DNA of 64,000 bases from Pseudomonadota bacterium (GTDB lineage: Bacteria > Pseudomonadota > Gammaproteobacteria > Steroidobacterales > Steroidobacteraceae): NCBI GenBank assembly GCA_021849615.1, contig JAJZSQ010000003.1, forward strand, positions 1-64,000, given 5' to 3'. Both the position numbers and the translations under genes were made by a program. Positions 58,086 through 64,000 of this stretch are shown here, piece by piece. The notes beneath the pieces were generated by a model that was not told the origin of the DNA, did no database searches, and saw only the letters and a program-made list of their open reading frames with translations. Positions within the stretch are counted from its first letter, which is position 1. Every line of letters begins with the position of its first letter.

Positions 58086-58375
58086 TCGCCCGCCGGCCCG
58101 GTATCCTCGGCCGGGGCATTGCGGGTACGTTCGTAGGCGGCAAATGCCGCCCAAATCACGCACACGATCCACACCGGCAGGAAGATCACGGCGTTGATGA
58201 ACAGCCCGAGCAGGACCGGCACCAGCACGATTACCGCCACGATCAGCATCACCACCGCGCCGGTGAGACTGGCGTAGGCGAGGCCGAAGGGACCGAACAG
58301 GAAGGCGAGGGCCACGGCGAGGCCGAGTGATTTTCCTCGCCTCTCTCGAACGGGGTTGATGGCGGTCTGGCTCAT
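58064..58375 (-). CDS. Small hydrophobic membrane protein
   Basis: MSQTAINPVRERRGKSLGLAVALAFLFGPFGLAYASLTGAVVMLIVAVIVLVPVLLGLFINAVIFLPVWIVCVIWAAFAAYERTRN; stop lies in the T-arm of tRNA-Arg. Confidence 0.72.
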   Translation of the reverse strand: MSQTAINPVRERRGKSLGLAVALAFLFGPFGLAYASLTGAVVMLIVAVIVLVPVLLGLFINAVIFLPVWIVCVIWAAFAAYERTRNAPAEDTGPAGDGAPGRS

Positions 58376-58603
58376 GAGGGGTCTCGCGCAGGTGCACCGG
58401 TGCGCATCACTATACTCCCGCTCACCGTGCAAGCCTCCGGCCCATGCTTCGAACGCCCGCGTCCGAGCGGCGCAGCGGGCGCCCCGCCGGACGGGTGCGT
58501 CGCGCCGACGGCTGCGATCGGTATCACACTTCGGGGCGCTGCGGGCGGCGCGGACGGGGCAGGGCCCTACAATCCGGCCCACCCTCCTTTGCGCGCGCCC
58601 ACC

Positions 58604-59104
58604 GTGTCCAGACCCCTTCCCGACCGCGCCCCCGGCGCCCGTGAGCCGCCCAGTGAGCCCGCCGAGCTCGAGCGGCGCCGCGGGCCGGATCGGCGCACCA
58701 GCGTGCTGCGGGCCCTGGTCTTGGGCAGCATGCGCCCGCGCCGGCAGGGACCGCGCCGCAGCGGTGAGCAGCGTCTCGGGGCGGTCGACTGGCACCATCC
58801 CTGGTGGCTCGCGGTGGCGACGCTCATCGTCGCGCTCTCGTGCGCCGATGCGGCCCTGACGCTGCTGCTGATCAATCAGGGCGCCTACGAAGTCAATCCA
58901 CTGCTCGCGACTCTGGTGCGCGGCAGTGCAGCGGCGTTCATCGCGGTGAAGGTCGGCCTCACCGGCATCGGCATCGTCTGTCTGACGATGCTCGCGCGGC
59001 TGAAGGCCTTCGGACGCTTGCCCGTGCCGCTCATTCTGTACGCGGTACTCGCCGGATACGTCGTACTAATTGTCTACGAGCTGGCGCTGCTCGGCATGCT
59101 GTGA
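58604..59104 (+). CDS. DUF5658-like membrane protein
   Basis: RRRGPDRRTS, DWHHPWWLAVATLIVALSCADAALTLLLINQGAYEVNPLLA; start approximate. Confidence 0.65.
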   Translation: MSRPLPDRAPGAREPPSEPAELERRRGPDRRTSVLRALVLGSMRPRRQGPRRSGEQRLGAVDWHHPWWLAVATLIVALSCADAALTLLLINQGAYEVNPLLATLVRGSAAAFIAVKVGLTGIGIVCLTMLARLKAFGRLPVPLILYAVLAGYVVLIVYELALLGML

Positions 59105-59231
59105 GACCGTGGCGTGTACCGTGCACTCACATCCTGGACCGGCGTTAAGTTTCAGCGTATGACGCAAGATTGCATATTCCTCGCCTGTGGCCTTTCCGTT
59201 ACACTAGCGATTCGCGGTTGCTTCTCCCAGC

Positions 59232-62110
<2,879 letters not shown>

Positions 62111-62114
<4 letters not shown>

Positions 62115-63325
62115 CGACTGAAATCAAAGTCCCGCAACTTCCGGAGTCCGTTTCCGACGCGACGCTCGTCGCCTGGCACAAGAAGCCCGGCGATGCGGTG
62201 CGCCGCGATGAGAACCTCGCCGACCTCGAGACCGACAAGGTGGTGCTCGAAGTGCCCTCGCCGGCCAACGGCGTGCTGCGCGAGCTGAAAGTGGCCGATG
62301 GCACGGTGGTCACGAGCGGGCAGGTGCTCGCGGTGATCGAAGAGGGGGCGGCGGCGGCGAGTGCCGCGCCGGCTCCGGCGCCGGCGGCCAAGAGCACTGC
62401 GGCGGCCGAGACCAAGAGTGCCCCGGCCAAGGAAGACGCGGCAGGCAAAGACAAGCTCAGCCCGTCGGTACGCCGGCTGGTGGAAGAGAATCGTCTCGAT
62501 CCGGGCACGATTCCCTCGAGCGGCCGGGACGGACGGCTCACCAAATCGGACGTGGTCGGCTTCCTCGGCCAGCAGGGCGCTGCGGCGCCCGCCGCGCCGG
62601 CGGTGCCGGCACCGCCGGCGGGCGCACGCACCGAGCACCGCGTGGCGATGACGCGGCTGCGCCAGCGCATCGCGCAGCGCATGGTGGAGGCCCAGTCCAC
62701 CCAGGCGCTGCTCACCTCGTTCAACGAAGTCGACCTCACGGCCGTGCAGAACCTGCGCGCCCGCTACAAAGATCGCTTCGAGAAGGAACTGGGCGTGAAG
62801 CTCGGCTTCATGTCCTTCTTCGTCAAGGCGTGCATCGAGGGGTTGAAGAAGTTCCCGGTGGTCAACGCCTCGGTCGACGGCAATGAGATCGTCTACCACG
62901 AGTTCTACGACATCGGCGTCGCGGTCTCGACCGAGCGCGGCCTAGTGGTGCCGATCGTGCGCGATGCGGACCTGAAGGGCTTCGGGGCGATCGAGAAGGA
63001 GATCGGCGAGTACGCCAAGAAGGCGCGCGCCGGCACGATCGGCATCGACGATCTGACCGGCGGGACCTTCACCATCACCAACGGCGGAGTGTTCGGCTCG
63101 CTGATGTCCACGCCGATCGTGAATGCGCCGCAGAGCGCCATCCTCGGCATGCACAAGATTCAGGAACGGCCGATGGTGGTCGACGGGCAGATCGCGATCC
63201 GCCCGATGATGTACATCGCCATCAGCTATGACCACCGCATCATCGACGGCCGCGAGGCGGTGCAGTTCCTGGTGACCGTCAAGGAGTGCCTGGAGGATCC
63301 GGGCCGCATGCTGTTGGGGATTTGA
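62111..63325 (+). CDS. sucB: 2-oxoglutarate dehydrogenase E2, dihydrolipoyllysine succinyltransferase
   Basis: Lipoyl domain [28 protein letters not shown] binding domain; [20 protein letters not shown] overlap with sucA. Confidence 0.97.
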
Positions 63326-63327
63326 AC

Positions 63328-64000
63328 ATGGCAGATTCATTCGACGTCATCGTCATCGGCGGCGGGCCGGCCGGATATCCGGCGGCGATCCGCGCCGGTC
63401 AGAACAAGCTCTCGGTGGCCTGCATCGACGAATGGCGCAACCGCGACGGCAGCTATGCATTCGGCGGCACTTGCCTCAATGCCGGCTGCATTCCCTCCAA
63501 GGCGCTGCTCGAGTCGAGCGAGCTCTATCACCGTGCGCGCGAGGAATTCGCGGTGCACGGGATCAAGGTGGGCGAGGTTGGCTTCGACGTCGCGCAGATG
63601 CAAAAGCGCAAGGGCGGCATCGTCAAGGCGAGCACCCAGGGCATCATGGCGCTGTTCAAGGCGAGCGGCGTCACCGCGCTGCAGGGCCACGGCAAGCTGT
63701 TGCCCGGTCGGCGTGTGGAGTTCACCGCCGCGGACGGCACCAAGCGCGAACTCAGCGCCAAGCATGTGATCCTCGCCTCCGGCTCCACGCCGGTCGAGCT
63801 CAAAGTGTCGCCCTTCAAGGCGCCGCACATCATCGATTCATGGGGCGCGCTCGATCTGGAGGCGGTGCCGAAGCGCCTCGGGGTCATCGGGGCCGGCGTG
63901 ATCGGACTGGAACTCGGCAGCGTGTGGCGGCGCCTCGGCGCCGAGGTCACGGTGCTCGAGGCGATGCCCGAGTTCCTCGCCATGGCCGATCAGCAGCTCG
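63328..64000 (+). CDS. lpd: Dihydrolipoyl dehydrogenase, N-terminal part (runs off window)
   Basis: [58 protein letters not shown], redox CxxxxC present; no stop before 64000. Confidence 0.95.
   Translation, partial: MADSFDVIVIGGGPAGYPAAIRAGQNKLSVACIDEWRNRDGSYAFGGTCLNAGCIPSKALLESSELYHRAREEFAVHGIKVGEVGFDVAQMQKRKGGIVKASTQGIMALFKASGVTALQGHGKLLPGRRVEFTAADGTKRELSAKHVILASGSTPVELKVSPFKAPHIIDSWGALDLEAVPKRLGVIGAGVIGLELGSVWRRLGAEVTVLEAMPEFLAMADQQL

Overview
This is a GC-rich, densely coding, apparently chromosomal proteobacterial window; the taxon is not certain. I recognise about 43 supported protein-coding genes, one tRNA-Arg(CCT), an IS630-like transposase remnant at the left edge and several strong hairpins. 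Housekeeping content includes the sucA-sucB-lpd operon at the right edge (lpd runs off the window). There are also many transporters (MHS, POT, DHA2, APC and other MFS), a TonB receptor, OmpW, esterases, three GGDEF proteins, a REC-EAL regulator next to a MASE1-PAS-HisKA_3 kinase, and a soluble MCP. The best candidate for an under-described system is a Fap-like locus at 14.07-20.21 kb. It has a Gly-rich secreted protein and a second secreted protein sharing a C-terminal module with it, a FapD-like C39 peptidase, a repeat-containing FapE-like protein, a beta-barrel outer-membrane protein and a sigma-54 activator. A consensus-perfect -24/-12 promoter lies upstream of the first gene, and a very strong hairpin separates the first two genes. 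Secondary candidates are: (i) a translationally coupled 5-oxoprolinase / DUF969 / DUF979 / DUF2891 operon; (ii) a BlaI-M56 pair with no sensor domain and no beta-lactamase, with a BlaI-like operator dyad; (iii) a DDAH / APC permease / BetI-like / Rieske oxygenase / FAD oxidoreductase cluster that may degrade methylated amines. Family assignments come from reading motifs, not from database searches.
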